Source: Aliarcobacter sp. (GTDB taxonomy: Bacteria > Campylobacterota > Campylobacteria > Campylobacterales > Arcobacteraceae). From it: a stretch of DNA of 64,000 nt. The notes under the pieces are model-generated. The model made no database searches, was not told the DNA's origin, and was given only the letters and a program-made list of their open reading frames with translations. Shown here in pieces: positions 25,467-34,616 of the stretch (its first letter is position 1; every line of letters starts with the position of its first letter). The DNA lies in NCBI GenBank assembly GCA_028688995.1, contig JAQTXB010000002.1, forward strand, positions 1-64,000. The letters run 5' to 3'. The translations under genes and the position numbers were made by a program.

Positions 25467-25472
25467 TATAAT
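25467..25472 (+). promoter_or_regulatory. Predicted -10 box ahead of the 115-aa ORF / metE leader
   Basis: TATAAT ends only 11 bases before the TTG that opens the next ORF. If transcription starts six or seven bases downstream, the AAAGG that would act as ribosome site lies outside the transcript. This raises the question of whether the region is coding or an untranslated metE leader. Confidence 0.35.
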
Positions 25473-25483
25473 AAAGGTTTTAA

Positions 25484-25831
25484 TTGAAATTACTTAATGG
25501 TTTTGGAAAAAAATATTTTACACTTTGCTCAATACAAGCATATGCTGTTGCTCCAAAATTACATAGTGTAATTACTTCATATAAAAATCATTTAAGTACA
25601 AAATTATCTCTATCTTCTGAAGATGAAAAAGAAGAAGATGAATCCCCTCCTAATTTACAAGAAAATTTAGTATCTGTATTTTTATTAAATAAAAAACCTT
25701 GTCATTGCGACTGTGTCTTTAAAAGAAGAACGGCAATAGCTGTTGCCCTTTTTAAATTCATTCCTAGATGTCCTTATTATGATACATTCTTCGCATTTAG
25801 AAGAACTGGCGTTCACCCACCTACTTTTTAA
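25484..25831 (+). CDS. Unrecognised 115-residue Cys-containing protein upstream of metE
   Basis: The frame runs 115 codons without a stop, which is unlikely by chance in DNA this AT-rich, and its codon choice looks like its neighbours. The only start is TTG at 25484 (AAAGG six bases upstream); no in-frame ATG exists. The product has an acidic middle (SSEDEKEEDE, about 46-55), then a basic, Cys-rich part with CHCDC (about 73-77) and a C-terminal CPYYDTFFAFRRTG. There is no membrane segment or signal peptide. I do not recognise it. It could be a Cys/His metal-binding protein, or a translated leader of metE. An internal hairpin with T-tract lies at 25731-25753. Confidence 0.5.
   Translation: MKLLNGFGKKYFTLCSIQAYAVAPKLHSVITSYKNHLSTKLSLSSEDEKEEDESPPNLQENLVSVFLLNKKPCHCDCVFKRRTAIAVALFKFIPRCPYYDTFFAFRRTGVHPPTF
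25731..25753 (+). terminator. Terminator-like hairpin inside the 115-aa ORF, upstream of metE
   Basis: GGCAAT-AGCT-GTTGCC forms a six-pair stem (one G-U) with a four-base loop, followed by CTTTTT. This has the shape of an intrinsic terminator or attenuator and lies about 130 bases before metE. Because it is inside an open reading frame it could be active only when that frame is not being translated. Confidence 0.4.
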
Positions 25832-25880
25832 TTAATCTTAAAAACAAAAATCAAAACAAAATATATCAATAGGATTAAGA

Positions 25881-28154
25881 ATGCAAAAAAATTACGTAAT
25901 AGGATTTCCAAGAATTGGAGAAAAAAGAGAGCTTAAAAAAGTTCTAGAAAAATACTGGGCAAAACAAAGTGATTTTAGTGAAGTTGAATACTTAGCAAGT
26001 CAATTAAAAAAGAGACATTGGAATTATCAAAAAGATGCAAAAATAGAGTTTATCTCTTCAAATGATTTTTCATATTATGACAATATGTTAGATACTTCTA
26101 TTTTATTAGGTGCAATTCCAAAAAGATTTGAAAATCTAAAAAACGAAGAGTTATATTTTGCAATGGCAAGGGGAAATGAAACTTGTGTTGCAATGGAAAT
26201 GACAAAATGGTTTAATACAAACTATCATTATATTGTTCCTGAGATTTCAAAAGAGAGTACGTTTAAACTAAATAGTAAAAAAGTTATAGAAGAGTATAAA
26301 GAAGCTAGTGAGTTAGGAATTAAAACAAAAATAAATCTAATTGGAGCAATTACATATTTAGGTTTATCAAAAAGTGTAGACAATAGTGATGTTTTTTTAC
26401 ATATAAATAGTGTGGTAGAAGTTTATAAACAACTACTTTTAGAAATATCAAAATTAGATGAGGAAGTTATTGTTCAATTTGATGAGCCTTTATTTGTAAA
26501 AGATTTAGACTCAAAAGTTTTATCTTTAATCAAACCAGTTTATGATGCACTTGCAAATACAGCATCAAATATTAAAATTGTTGTAACTACATATTTTGAA
26601 CACTCAAATGAAGCAACTAAGATACTTGTAAATACACCTATTTGGGCTCTCGGATTAGATTTTATTTATGGAGCTAAAAACTTTGAAAGTTTAGAATATT
26701 TAAAAAACTCGAATAAAATCTTAATTGCAGGTGTAATTGATGGAAGAAATATTTGGAAAAGTAATTTTAAAGATAAGTTAAATCTTCTAGATGAAATATC
26801 AAAAATAGTAAATAAAGATAATTTAATTATTTCAACATCTTGTTCACTTCTTCATGTTCCTTTTTCTTTAAAATATGAAGATAATTTAGATAAAGAGCTA
26901 AAATCATGGTTAGCTTTTGCTTGTGAAAAACTTACAGAACTAAAACTTATAAGCAAAGAGTTTTTTACTTTTAAACTAAATTTAGATGAAGTTTCAATTA
27001 TCAAAAAAAATATTGAAGATAATATTCAAAGAAAAACATCTAGTAAAATACATAATCTAAAAATTCAAAATGAGATAAAAAATTTAAAAGTTTGGCAAAG
27101 AGCAAATAAATTTGAAGATAGAATAAAAGTTCAAAGAGAGTTTTTTAATTATGATTTTTTAACAACTACAACAATTGGTTCATTTCCGCAAACTCCTGAG
27201 ATTAGAGAAAATAGAAAAAACTTTAAAGCAAATCTAATTTCAAAAGAAACTTATGAGCAAGAGATAAAAAAATATATTGATGATTGTATTGCTTTTCAAG
27301 AAGAGATTGGTCTTGATGTTTTAGTGCATGGTGAGCCTGAAAGAAATGATATGGTTGAATACTTTGGTGAAATGTTAGATGGATTTGCCTTCACACAAAA
27401 TGCATGGGTTCAATCTTATGGAAGTAGATGCGTAAAACCACCTTTAATTTTCGGAGATGTAAATAGAGCAAATCCGATGACTGTTGAGTGGATTAAATAT
27501 GCTCAAAGTAAAACTTCAAAAGTAGTAAAAGGAATGTTAACAGGTCCAGTTACAATTTTAAACTGGTCATTTGTAAGAGATGATATTCCAAGAAGTGAAG
27601 TGGCACGTCAAATTGCACTTGCCATTTGTAAAGAAGTAGATGATTTACAAAATGCCGGAATAAAAATGATTCAAGTTGATGAAGCAGCTTTCAAAGAAGG
27701 TTATCCTTTAAGGGTAGAGAATATAAAAGAGTATGAAAATTGGGCAGTTGAGAATTTTAGATTAAGTGTTAGTTCTTCAAAAATTGATACTCAAATTCAT
27801 ACACATATGTGTTATAGTGAATTTAATGACATTATTAAAACTATTGAAGCAATGGATGCGGATGTAATTTCGATTGAAACAGCACGAAGTGGAAATAGAC
27901 TTCTTAGAATTTTTAAAGAGGTAGCTTATAAACAAGAAATCGGACCTGGAATTTATGATATTCATAGTCCAAGAGTTCCAAGTGTTGAAGAGATGGTTTT
28001 ACAAATAAAATCATTACTTGAAGTTTTACCCAAAGAACAATTATGGATAAATCCAGATTGTGGATTAAAAACAAGAAAATGGCCAGAAGTAAAAGAGAGT
28101 TTAAAAAATATGGTTAAAGCCGTAAATATCATAAAAAAAGGAGAAGTGAAATAG
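25881..28154 (+). CDS. metE: Cobalamin-independent methionine synthase
   Basis: The 757-residue enzyme transfers a methyl group from 5-methyltetrahydrofolate (triglutamate) to homocysteine. It has the usual two-barrel layout. The N-terminal half opens with NYVIGFPRIGEKRELKK; the catalytic half begins near residue 430 (TTTIGSFPQTPEIR). The zinc ligands are visible in THMCYS and NPDCGLKTR, with an acidic residue between. Length is typical. The preceding 115-aa ORF/leader is probably in the same transcript. Two hairpins follow the stop. Confidence 0.95.
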   Translation: MQKNYVIGFPRIGEKRELKKVLEKYWAKQSDFSEVEYLASQLKKRHWNYQKDAKIEFISSNDFSYYDNMLDTSILLGAIPKRFENLKNEELYFAMARGNETCVAMEMTKWFNTNYHYIVPEISKESTFKLNSKKVIEEYKEASELGIKTKINLIGAITYLGLSKSVDNSDVFLHINSVVEVYKQLLLEISKLDEEVIVQFDEPLFVKDLDSKVLSLIKPVYDALANTASNIKIVVTTYFEHSNEATKILVNTPIWALGLDFIYGAKNFESLEYLKNSNKILIAGVIDGRNIWKSNFKDKLNLLDEISKIVNKDNLIISTSCSLLHVPFSLKYEDNLDKELKSWLAFACEKLTELKLISKEFFTFKLNLDEVSIIKKNIEDNIQRKTSSKIHNLKIQNEIKNLKVWQRANKFEDRIKVQREFFNYDFLTTTTIGSFPQTPEIRENRKNFKANLISKETYEQEIKKYIDDCIAFQEEIGLDVLVHGEPERNDMVEYFGEMLDGFAFTQNAWVQSYGSRCVKPPLIFGDVNRANPMTVEWIKYAQSKTSKVVKGMLTGPVTILNWSFVRDDIPRSEVARQIALAICKEVDDLQNAGIKMIQVDEAAFKEGYPLRVENIKEYENWAVENFRLSVSSSKIDTQIHTHMCYSEFNDIIKTIEAMDADVISIETARSGNRLLRIFKEVAYKQEIGPGIYDIHSPRVPSVEEMVLQIKSLLEVLPKEQLWINPDCGLKTRKWPEVKESLKNMVKAVNIIKKGEVK

Positions 28155-28203
28155 AGCTTTTGCTCTATTTAAAAAAAGTTTTAATAATACTAAAACTTTT
28201 TTT
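28151..28203 (+). terminator. Tandem hairpins between metE and ilvA
   Basis: The first stem is ATAGAGC-TTTT-GCTCTAT, which contains the metE stop and is followed by TT and an A-run. The second is A7GTTTTA-ATAATAC-TAAAACT7, a perfect 13-base-pair stem ending in seven T. The second looks like a good terminator, so ilvA may be transcribed separately or by read-through. Confidence 0.6.
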
Positions 28204-28237
28204 AGATAACATCACAAAAAAAATGAGAAAAGAAATC

Positions 28238-29443
28238 ATGATAACACTTAACAATATTAAAGAAGCAAGAAAAAATCTTGAAAATATAGCTATAAATACA
28301 CCAATAGCAAAAGCTCCAATTTTAAGCAAAGAGTTAAACGCGCAAATTTACTTAAAAAAAGAGAATTTACAATTAACAGGAAGTTTTAAATTAAGAGGTG
28401 CATTTAATAAAGTTGCCACTTTAACAAAAGAGCAAAAAGATAGTGGTGTTGTTGCTGCAAGTGCAGGAAATCATGCTCAAGGTTTAGCCTTTGCTGCACA
28501 ACATTTTAATTGTGAAGCAACAATTTTTATGCCAGAAGCAACTCCACTTACAAAAGTATCAGGAGTTAGATCTTTTGGTGCTCAAGTTGTTTTAATTGGT
28601 GAAAATTTTGATGAAGCTTATGAAGCAGCTACAAGATTTGCTTTAGAGAATGATAAAGAATTTATTCATCCATTTGCAGATGATGAAGTGATTGCTGGAC
28701 AAGGTACAATTGCTTTAGAAATTTTAGAAGAGATAAAAGATTTAGATAGAATCATTGTTCCAATCGGTGGAGGTGGATTAATTTCAGGAATTGCAATTGC
28801 AGCAAAATCAATAAACCCTAATATTAAAATTACAGGTGTCGTTGCAAGTGGTGCAAAAGGAATGAAAGAATCTTTTGAATCAAGAATGCCAATTGATTCT
28901 GTAACAGTTCGAACAATAGCAGATGGAATTGCAGTTCGTGATGTAACACCAAAACTTTTAGATATTATTTTAGATTATGTGGATGAAATTGTTGAAGTAA
29001 CAGATAATGAAACTGCAAATGCAATTTTATTTTTATTAGAAAAACACAAGCTTATGGTTGAAGGTGCTGGCGCTGTTGCAACTGCTGCAATTATGCATGG
29101 AAAAGTTGATGTTGAAAACTCAAAAGTGTGTGCAATAGTTAGTGGTGGAAATATTGATGTTACAATGTTATCTTTAATTATTGAAAAAGGTTTAGTAAAA
29201 TCAAATAGAAAAATGAATCTAATCGTAACACTTATGGATAAACCAGGTGCATTAATGCATTTAACAGAAGTTTTCACAAAAAGTGCAGCAAATATTGTAC
29301 AAATAGATTATGATAGAAAATCGGTAAAATTGGAGTTTGGTGAAGCACATGTAACAATTGCCCTTGAAACAAAAGGTGAAGAGCATCAAAAACTAATAAG
29401 GGAAAATTTGAAACAAAGCGGATTTAGATTTAAACAAATTTAA
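28238..29443 (+). CDS. ilvA: Threonine dehydratase (threonine ammonia-lyase)
   Basis: The PLP enzyme (401 residues from this start) converts threonine to 2-oxobutanoate, the first step to isoleucine. The PLP lysine is Lys51 (LTGSFKLRGAFNK), the phosphate loop is GGGGLISG, and the C-terminal part after about residue 325 is an ACT-like regulatory domain (VTLMDKPGALMHLTEVF). I choose the ATG at 28238 (MITLNNIKEAR); the frame is open upstream to 28160 but those codons form the hairpin. RidA (17993-18376), which removes its enamine by-product, is in the same window. Confidence 0.92.
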   Translation: MITLNNIKEARKNLENIAINTPIAKAPILSKELNAQIYLKKENLQLTGSFKLRGAFNKVATLTKEQKDSGVVAASAGNHAQGLAFAAQHFNCEATIFMPEATPLTKVSGVRSFGAQVVLIGENFDEAYEAATRFALENDKEFIHPFADDEVIAGQGTIALEILEEIKDLDRIIVPIGGGGLISGIAIAAKSINPNIKITGVVASGAKGMKESFESRMPIDSVTVRTIADGIAVRDVTPKLLDIILDYVDEIVEVTDNETANAILFLLEKHKLMVEGAGAVATAAIMHGKVDVENSKVCAIVSGGNIDVTMLSLIIEKGLVKSNRKMNLIVTLMDKPGALMHLTEVFTKSAANIVQIDYDRKSVKLEFGEAHVTIALETKGEEHQKLIRENLKQSGFRFKQI

Positions 29444-29484
29444 CTTAATTTATTATCTTTAGAAAGATTTTAGAAAATAAATAT

Positions 29485-29490
29485 TATAAT
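29485..29490 (+). promoter_or_regulatory. Predicted -10 box of atpB
   Basis: TATAAT followed by GCAGGC lies 45 bases before the atpB start. A good ribosome site (AAAAAGGAAG) follows. This supports atpB as a separate transcription unit. Confidence 0.45.
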
Positions 29491-29534
29491 GCAGGCATAA
29501 TTTAGTATGTAGTAGAACAAAAAAAAGGAAGAAC

Positions 29535-30221
29535 ATGGAAGGAAGACTGTTTACATTCTTAGGTGCAATCGGTGGGCACGGGCAAGAGTGGATAATCTTA
29601 TCGCACTATATTTTAGTGCTTGGTATTATTTTTCTAATTGCAAGAGCTGCAACAAGAAAATTACAATTAGTTCCAACTGGTGCTCAAAACGTTATGGAAA
29701 CATTCGTTGGTGGTATCATTAAAATGGGAACAGATACAATGGGTGAGCAAAATGCTAGAACATATATGCCATTAATTGCATCTTTAGCTATTGTTATTTT
29801 TGTAAGTAACATGATGGGAGTTATTCCTGGATTTGAAGCTCCAACAAGTAACATTAACTTTACTTTATCATTAGCATTAATTGTATTTGTTTATTACAAT
29901 TATGTTGGTATTAAGAAAAATGGTTTTGTAGCTTATTTTAAACATTTTATGGGACCAATGGCTATCCTTGCTCCTTTAATGTTTCCAATCGAAATTATTT
30001 CTCATTTGTCAAGAATAATTTCATTATCATTCAGACTTTTTGGATCAATCAGAGGTGATGATATGTTCCTTATGGTACTTTTAATGTTAGTACCTTGGTT
30101 ATTACCATTACCAGGATTTTTCCTATTAACAGCGTTTGGTTTCTTACAAGCGTTTATTTTCAGTATATTAACTTATGTTTATATTGCTGGTTCTGTTATG
30201 ATGGAACATGACGAACACTAA
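29535..30221 (+). CDS. atpB: ATP synthase F0 subunit a
   Basis: The 228-residue membrane subunit forms the proton half-channels next to the c-ring. The essential arginine is in the LSFRLFGSIRGDDM segment, and the closing helix (FLLTAFGFLQAFIFSILTYVYIAGS) is typical. About five or six helices are visible. It stands alone here, not next to other atp genes, which fits Campylobacterota where atpB is separate from the main ATP synthase operon. A strong terminator follows. Confidence 0.96.
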   Translation: MEGRLFTFLGAIGGHGQEWIILSHYILVLGIIFLIARAATRKLQLVPTGAQNVMETFVGGIIKMGTDTMGEQNARTYMPLIASLAIVIFVSNMMGVIPGFEAPTSNINFTLSLALIVFVYYNYVGIKKNGFVAYFKHFMGPMAILAPLMFPIEIISHLSRIISLSFRLFGSIRGDDMFLMVLLMLVPWLLPLPGFFLLTAFGFLQAFIFSILTYVYIAGSVMMEHDEH

Positions 30222-30239
30222 TCAAATTAGTTTTTGTTA

Positions 30240-30276
30240 AAAAAGGGAATAAGTTTTTACTTATTCCCTTTTTTTA
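30240..30276 (+). terminator. Terminator of atpB
   Basis: AAAAAGGGAATAAG pairs with CTTATTCCCTTTTT around a six-base loop and ends in a T-run. It closes the atpB transcript before the ThiE/TenI-like gene. Confidence 0.85.
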
Positions 30277-30303
30277 TATCTTTTAATAAGGAATTCTTCT
30301 TTT

Positions 30304-30873
30304 ATGAATAATCATAATTTAAAAAACTATCTAATTACTGACCCAAAATATTATTCAAATAATCAAGAACTTTTTAAAATAAATTTAACGAAAGTTTTAA
30401 AAAATCACAAAATAGATTTAGCTTGTTTTAGAGATAAAGAGTCCTCAAACTTTAAAGAGTTAGCTTTAATATTTATTGAAACTTGTAAAAAATTCAATAT
30501 AGAAAAAATCGTTTTAAATGGAAATTATCAATTAGCTTCTGAGTTAAATGCAACTGGTGTGCATTTAACTTCTACTCAATTTGATAAAATAAAAGAAGCA
30601 AAAGAACTTGGTCTATATGTAATTATTTCATGTCATAATTTAAATGATATTAAAATAGCTTTAGATAATAAAGCAGATGCAGTTAGCTTTTCTCCTATTT
30701 TTGAAACCCCAAATAAAGGTGAACCAAAAGGAATAATTGCTTTAGAAGAAGCTGTGAATACTTTTAAAGATATAAATATTTTTGCTCTTGGTGGAATTAT
30801 AAATGAAGATCAAATAAAACAAATCTATGAAACAAAAGCCTATGGAATTGCATCTATTAGATATTTTATTTAA
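30304..30873 (+). CDS. ThiE/TenI-like TIM-barrel protein
   Basis: The 189-residue protein has the ThiE-family frame: YLITDPKYY at the start, CFRDK (the pyrophosphate-binding Arg/Lys), GVHL, and SFSPIFETPNKGEPKG near the end. Several ThiE positions differ. The usual ND pair is LNGN and GVHLGQxD is GVHLTSTQ, so the substrate aspartates are gone. This is more like TenI (thiazole tautomerase) or an inactive relative than a true thiamine-phosphate synthase. It is also about 20 residues shorter than ThiE. No thi gene is adjacent. It converges with the addA-like gene, with a four-base overlap. Confidence 0.65.
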   Translation: MNNHNLKNYLITDPKYYSNNQELFKINLTKVLKNHKIDLACFRDKESSNFKELALIFIETCKKFNIEKIVLNGNYQLASELNATGVHLTSTQFDKIKEAKELGLYVIISCHNLNDIKIALDNKADAVSFSPIFETPNKGEPKGIIALEEAVNTFKDINIFALGGIINEDQIKQIYETKAYGIASIRYFI

Positions 30874-33602
30874 ACTTCACTAATTTGCACTTCATTTGAT
30901 TGCAAATAAACTAAATAGGAAAAAACATTTTGTGTTTTAAAAATATCTTTTATAGCTTTTTTATAAAAAGCAACTTGAATCATATGCTCAGGTAATCTAT
31001 CTTTTGTAGTCTTATAATCTATAATATAATAGTTATCATCTTTAAAAAGAAGTAAATCTATGACTTTTATCTCTTCTTTATAAACCAAAGATTGTTCTGT
31101 AATAAACTCACTATCTTTAATAAGGAAAAGAAATTGCTCATTTTTTACCAATAAAGATAATCTATTTTTTATATCAATAAAATCAAGTTCATCTAAAAAA
31201 TTTGAGTATCTTGTTTTTGCTAAATTCAAAGAATATAACAAGTTATCACTATTAAATTCATTCATCATTTCAAGACAATAGTGAGTTGCAAGTCCAAAAT
31301 ATTTAGCTTTTAGATGGTTTTCATCAAACTCTTTTTCTTTTGAAATCTGATTCTCTTGAGTTCCTAAATTCATTGGAATATATAAAACTTTTTCTATTTT
31401 TTCATAGTTTTTTGAGATATTTTGACTTTGGATAATAGTTCCAATTTGCGTAGGTTTCATATTTAAAACATCAAAAACAGAAGATTTAGCTTTTTTAAAA
31501 ACTATCATATTATTTTTAGCTCTTGTTAATGCCACATATAAAATATTTATCTCATCTTCAATACTCAAAGCTTTCTCTTTAGAGAGTGCTTTTTCATAAT
31601 CTTTGTTATAGTTTTCATAACCTTTAATTTTATAAAAAATATTTTTTAATTGCACACTATCATATTCAAATAAAAGTGAAGATTTATCTACATTTTTTCT
31701 TTTAATTCTATCAAGTAAAATTACAGTATTAAACTCTAAACCTTTAGATTTAAAAATAGTTAAGATTTGAAGCCCAATTGATTCAGAGTTTTCCATATTA
31801 GAATCTAACTTATCAATCTCATATACAAAATCAACAATATTAGAAAAAACTGAACTTACTTCAATTAGTTTGATTATGTTTTCATCAATAATTTTTAGTT
31901 TACTTGCTAACTCTTTTATCACTTCTTGAATTGATTTTTCTTCTAATTCTATAGTTAAATCAAGCTCATTTAATATTGGTTTTCCAATTAGTGCATTTAG
32001 ATTCTCTTTGTAAATCTCTTCTTTAAAATAAAGATATTTTATTGCATTAATTACGGCTTTTACATTTTGCTGATTTATAAGTTTTGAAGTCATCTCTGTT
32101 GATATTTTCAAAGATGGAAATTTTTGTTTTAAATAATAATACAAATTTAAAACATCATCATTTGTATAAGTTAGAATTGCAATATCATTTGAATTAACGC
32201 CCTCTTTTAAAAGTTGAGCAATTTTTGAAGCAATATTTTCATATTTATCATCTTCATCTAATTTTTCATCAACAATAACTTCAATATATCCACCTTTTGA
32301 AACTGATTCTTGCTCAAAATATTCATAATTTGGAATATTTAAAAACAAAGAATTTACATAAGAGATTATATTTTCACAAGAGCGATAATTTGTATTTAAA
32401 ACTTCAACTTCAAGAAGTTTGTTTGTATTTGCAACATAATCAAAAAGTTCTCTTTTACCACCACGAAACCTATAAATTGATTGTTTTGTATCTCCCACAT
32501 AAAAGAATGTTTTGAATTTAGTTTGGTCACCTGCAAGAATCTCTTTTATTAATGGCTCTAAGATTTTATATTGTAAAAGTGAAGTATCTTGAAACTCATC
32601 CATCAAAATATGCGAAAATGATGAATCAAGTCTAAAATATAAAAAATCTTTATCAATTTTTGTAGATAGCAGTTCATAAACCAAATTTGAAATATCATTA
32701 AATTCCAAATAGTTTTTATTTTTGTTAAAAGTAAATTTAAAATCTTTAAACATCAAATAAAGTTCAAAAAGTTTACTCAAACTATATCCAGCTCTTAATT
32801 TATAATAAATTGCAATTTCATCTTTTAAATTAGAAAAATATGATTCTATTGTCTCATTTGCACATTTTTTAAAATATGAATAATCTGCTAAGGTTTCTTT
32901 TTCAAGCCAAGTTCTTCCAAATAATTCATCAAAAGTTTCAAAATCAACAGCTTTTATAGCACTTGCACTTGCACCATTACAAATTGAAATTTGCTCTTTT
33001 ATTTTAAAAGCAAACTCTAAAACATTTTGTTTTTGTAAATCAATAAGTTTTGCATCAATATTTAAAATATCAACTGTTTCATTTTTTTCAAGTAGGTTTT
33101 TGAATAATTCAAAAATTGAGTTAAATTTCTTTTTTTCATAGTGAGAAAAATCAATCAAAGTTTCAAATTGAGTTGCATTTAAAGATTGTAAAAACTTCAT
33201 ACTCAAAGCTTCAATATCATCAACTTTTATCTCAAAATCATCTGATATTCCAATATATCCACAAAATTCTCGCAAGATTTTATTTACAAATTTATCAATT
33301 GTAAAAATAGATAAAGTTGCATTTGAAAATGATTTCACTAAAAAAGTTTTTTTACCAAGAATCTCTTGTTTTGTTAAACTTGATTGTTCAACAATAGCAC
33401 TTAAATATGCTTCATCATCACCTAAAGTTAAAAGAGTTTTATAAATTCTTTCACTCATTTCATTTGCAGCTTTATTTGTAAATGTAAGGGTTAAAATTTC
33501 ATTTGGTTTTGCACCAAGCAACATTAATGTTATATATCGAACAGTTAAGGCAAAAGTCTTTCCACTTCCTGCACTGGCTTTTAGGGCTAAGTATTTTTTC
33601 AT
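30870..33602 (-). CDS. addA: UvrD/RecB-like helicase-nuclease, AddA type
   Basis: The 910-residue protein has a Walker A at 8-15 (ASAGSGKT), TFTNKAANEMSERI, the DEFQDTS helicase motif II, YVGDTKQSIYRFRGG, and late helicase motifs (LQILTIFKSKGLEF, ILYVALTRAKNNM). The last 120 residues contain a PD-(D/E)xK nuclease core (DLLLFKDDNYYIIDYKT). It should act in double-strand-break repair as the AddA subunit with AddB. In Campylobacter the partner gene is adjacent; here both flanks are other genes, so AddB must be elsewhere. It is divergent from argB with an 80-base gap. Confidence 0.8.
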   Translation of the reverse strand: MKKYLALKASAGSGKTFALTVRYITLMLLGAKPNEILTLTFTNKAANEMSERIYKTLLTLGDDEAYLSAIVEQSSLTKQEILGKKTFLVKSFSNATLSIFTIDKFVNKILREFCGYIGISDDFEIKVDDIEALSMKFLQSLNATQFETLIDFSHYEKKKFNSIFELFKNLLEKNETVDILNIDAKLIDLQKQNVLEFAFKIKEQISICNGASASAIKAVDFETFDELFGRTWLEKETLADYSYFKKCANETIESYFSNLKDEIAIYYKLRAGYSLSKLFELYLMFKDFKFTFNKNKNYLEFNDISNLVYELLSTKIDKDFLYFRLDSSFSHILMDEFQDTSLLQYKILEPLIKEILAGDQTKFKTFFYVGDTKQSIYRFRGGKRELFDYVANTNKLLEVEVLNTNYRSCENIISYVNSLFLNIPNYEYFEQESVSKGGYIEVIVDEKLDEDDKYENIASKIAQLLKEGVNSNDIAILTYTNDDVLNLYYYLKQKFPSLKISTEMTSKLINQQNVKAVINAIKYLYFKEEIYKENLNALIGKPILNELDLTIELEEKSIQEVIKELASKLKIIDENIIKLIEVSSVFSNIVDFVYEIDKLDSNMENSESIGLQILTIFKSKGLEFNTVILLDRIKRKNVDKSSLLFEYDSVQLKNIFYKIKGYENYNKDYEKALSKEKALSIEDEINILYVALTRAKNNMIVFKKAKSSVFDVLNMKPTQIGTIIQSQNISKNYEKIEKVLYIPMNLGTQENQISKEKEFDENHLKAKYFGLATHYCLEMMNEFNSDNLLYSLNLAKTRYSNFLDELDFIDIKNRLSLLVKNEQFLFLIKDSEFITEQSLVYKEEIKVIDLLLFKDDNYYIIDYKTTKDRLPEHMIQVAFYKKAIKDIFKTQNVFSYLVYLQSNEVQISEV

Positions 33603-33682
33603 GGTCTAATGATACTAAATTTTTTATTAATAAGATTCTTTTAGATATAATCAGCACTCAAAAATCACTTAGGATTATAGAT

Positions 33683-34582
33683 ATGCAAAATAAACATCAA
33701 AAAGTTCAAACTCTACTTGATGCAATACCATATATTAAAAAATTTTTCGGAAAAGTTATTGTTATCAAATATGGTGGCTCAGCACAAACAAGCCCTGATT
33801 TAAAAGAAAAATTTGCTCAAGATATTGTTTTTCTTTCACTTTTAGGTATTAAACCTGTTATTGTTCATGGGGGAGGTGCTAGAATTACTGAATTATTAAC
33901 TAAATTAGAAATTCCTTCACACTTTGTTGATGGTCACAGAGTTACTTGTGAAGATAGCATGAGAGTTGTTGAAATGGTTTTAAGTGGTGAAATTAATAAA
34001 AATATTACATCTTTACTAAATCATCATGGAGCAAAAGCTATTGGAATTTCTGGAAAAGATTCTGCTTTAATTAATGCTGTTCCAAAAGATGGTGGAAGAT
34101 TTGGTTACACAGGTGAAATTACAAAAGTAAATGGAACAATGATTAATAATCTAATTAAAGAAGGTTTTATCCCTGTAATTGCTCCAATTGCAGATAGTGC
34201 TGAACCAAATCATCCAGGATTTAATATAAATGCAGACGTTGCAGCTTGTGAAATTGCAGCTGCTGTTGGAGCACAAAAAGTTCTATTTTTAACTGATACT
34301 ATTGGTGTTTTAGATAAAGAGGGAAAATTAATTCAAACTTTAGACAAACAAAGTGTTGAAAACTACAAAAAAGATGGAACAATTGCTGGTGGAATGATAC
34401 CAAAAGTTGATTCTTGTATTGATGCAATACATAATGGTGTAAATAAAGCACACATCATTGATGGAAGAGTTGAACACTCAATCTTACTTGAATTATTTAC
34501 AAGTGATGGAATTGGAACTCAATTTATAAGAAAAGACAATCCTAATAATGGGATAGATATGGAAAAATTATTAAGTGAATAA
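33683..34582 (+). CDS. argB: Acetylglutamate kinase
   Basis: The 299-residue amino-acid kinase phosphorylates N-acetylglutamate in arginine synthesis. VIKYGGSAQ, VHGGGARITELL and NVNADVAA-type (NINADVAACEIA) motifs are present. I start at the ATG at 33683 (MQNKHQKVQTLLDAIPYI); the open frame continues 60 codons upstream but overlaps the addA-like gene and lacks a ribosome site. A hairpin terminator follows the stop. Confidence 0.95.
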   Translation: MQNKHQKVQTLLDAIPYIKKFFGKVIVIKYGGSAQTSPDLKEKFAQDIVFLSLLGIKPVIVHGGGARITELLTKLEIPSHFVDGHRVTCEDSMRVVEMVLSGEINKNITSLLNHHGAKAIGISGKDSALINAVPKDGGRFGYTGEITKVNGTMINNLIKEGFIPVIAPIADSAEPNHPGFNINADVAACEIAAAVGAQKVLFLTDTIGVLDKEGKLIQTLDKQSVENYKKDGTIAGGMIPKVDSCIDAIHNGVNKAHIIDGRVEHSILLELFTSDGIGTQFIRKDNPNNGIDMEKLLSE

Positions 34583-34584
34583 AT

Positions 34585-34608
34585 AAAGAGCAACTCGTTG
34601 CTCTCTTT
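34585..34608 (+). terminator. Terminator-like hairpin after argB
   Basis: AAAGAGCAA-CTCG-TTGCTCTCTTT is a stable stem three bases after the argB stop. It has a CTTTAG tail instead of a long T-run, so termination may be partial. Confidence 0.55.
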
Positions 34609-34616
34609 AGAGTTTG

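Noticed and set aside
33503..33682. N-terminal extension of argB by 60 codons
   Set aside because: It overlaps the addA-like gene and does not match the family; the ATG at 33683 gives the normal length.
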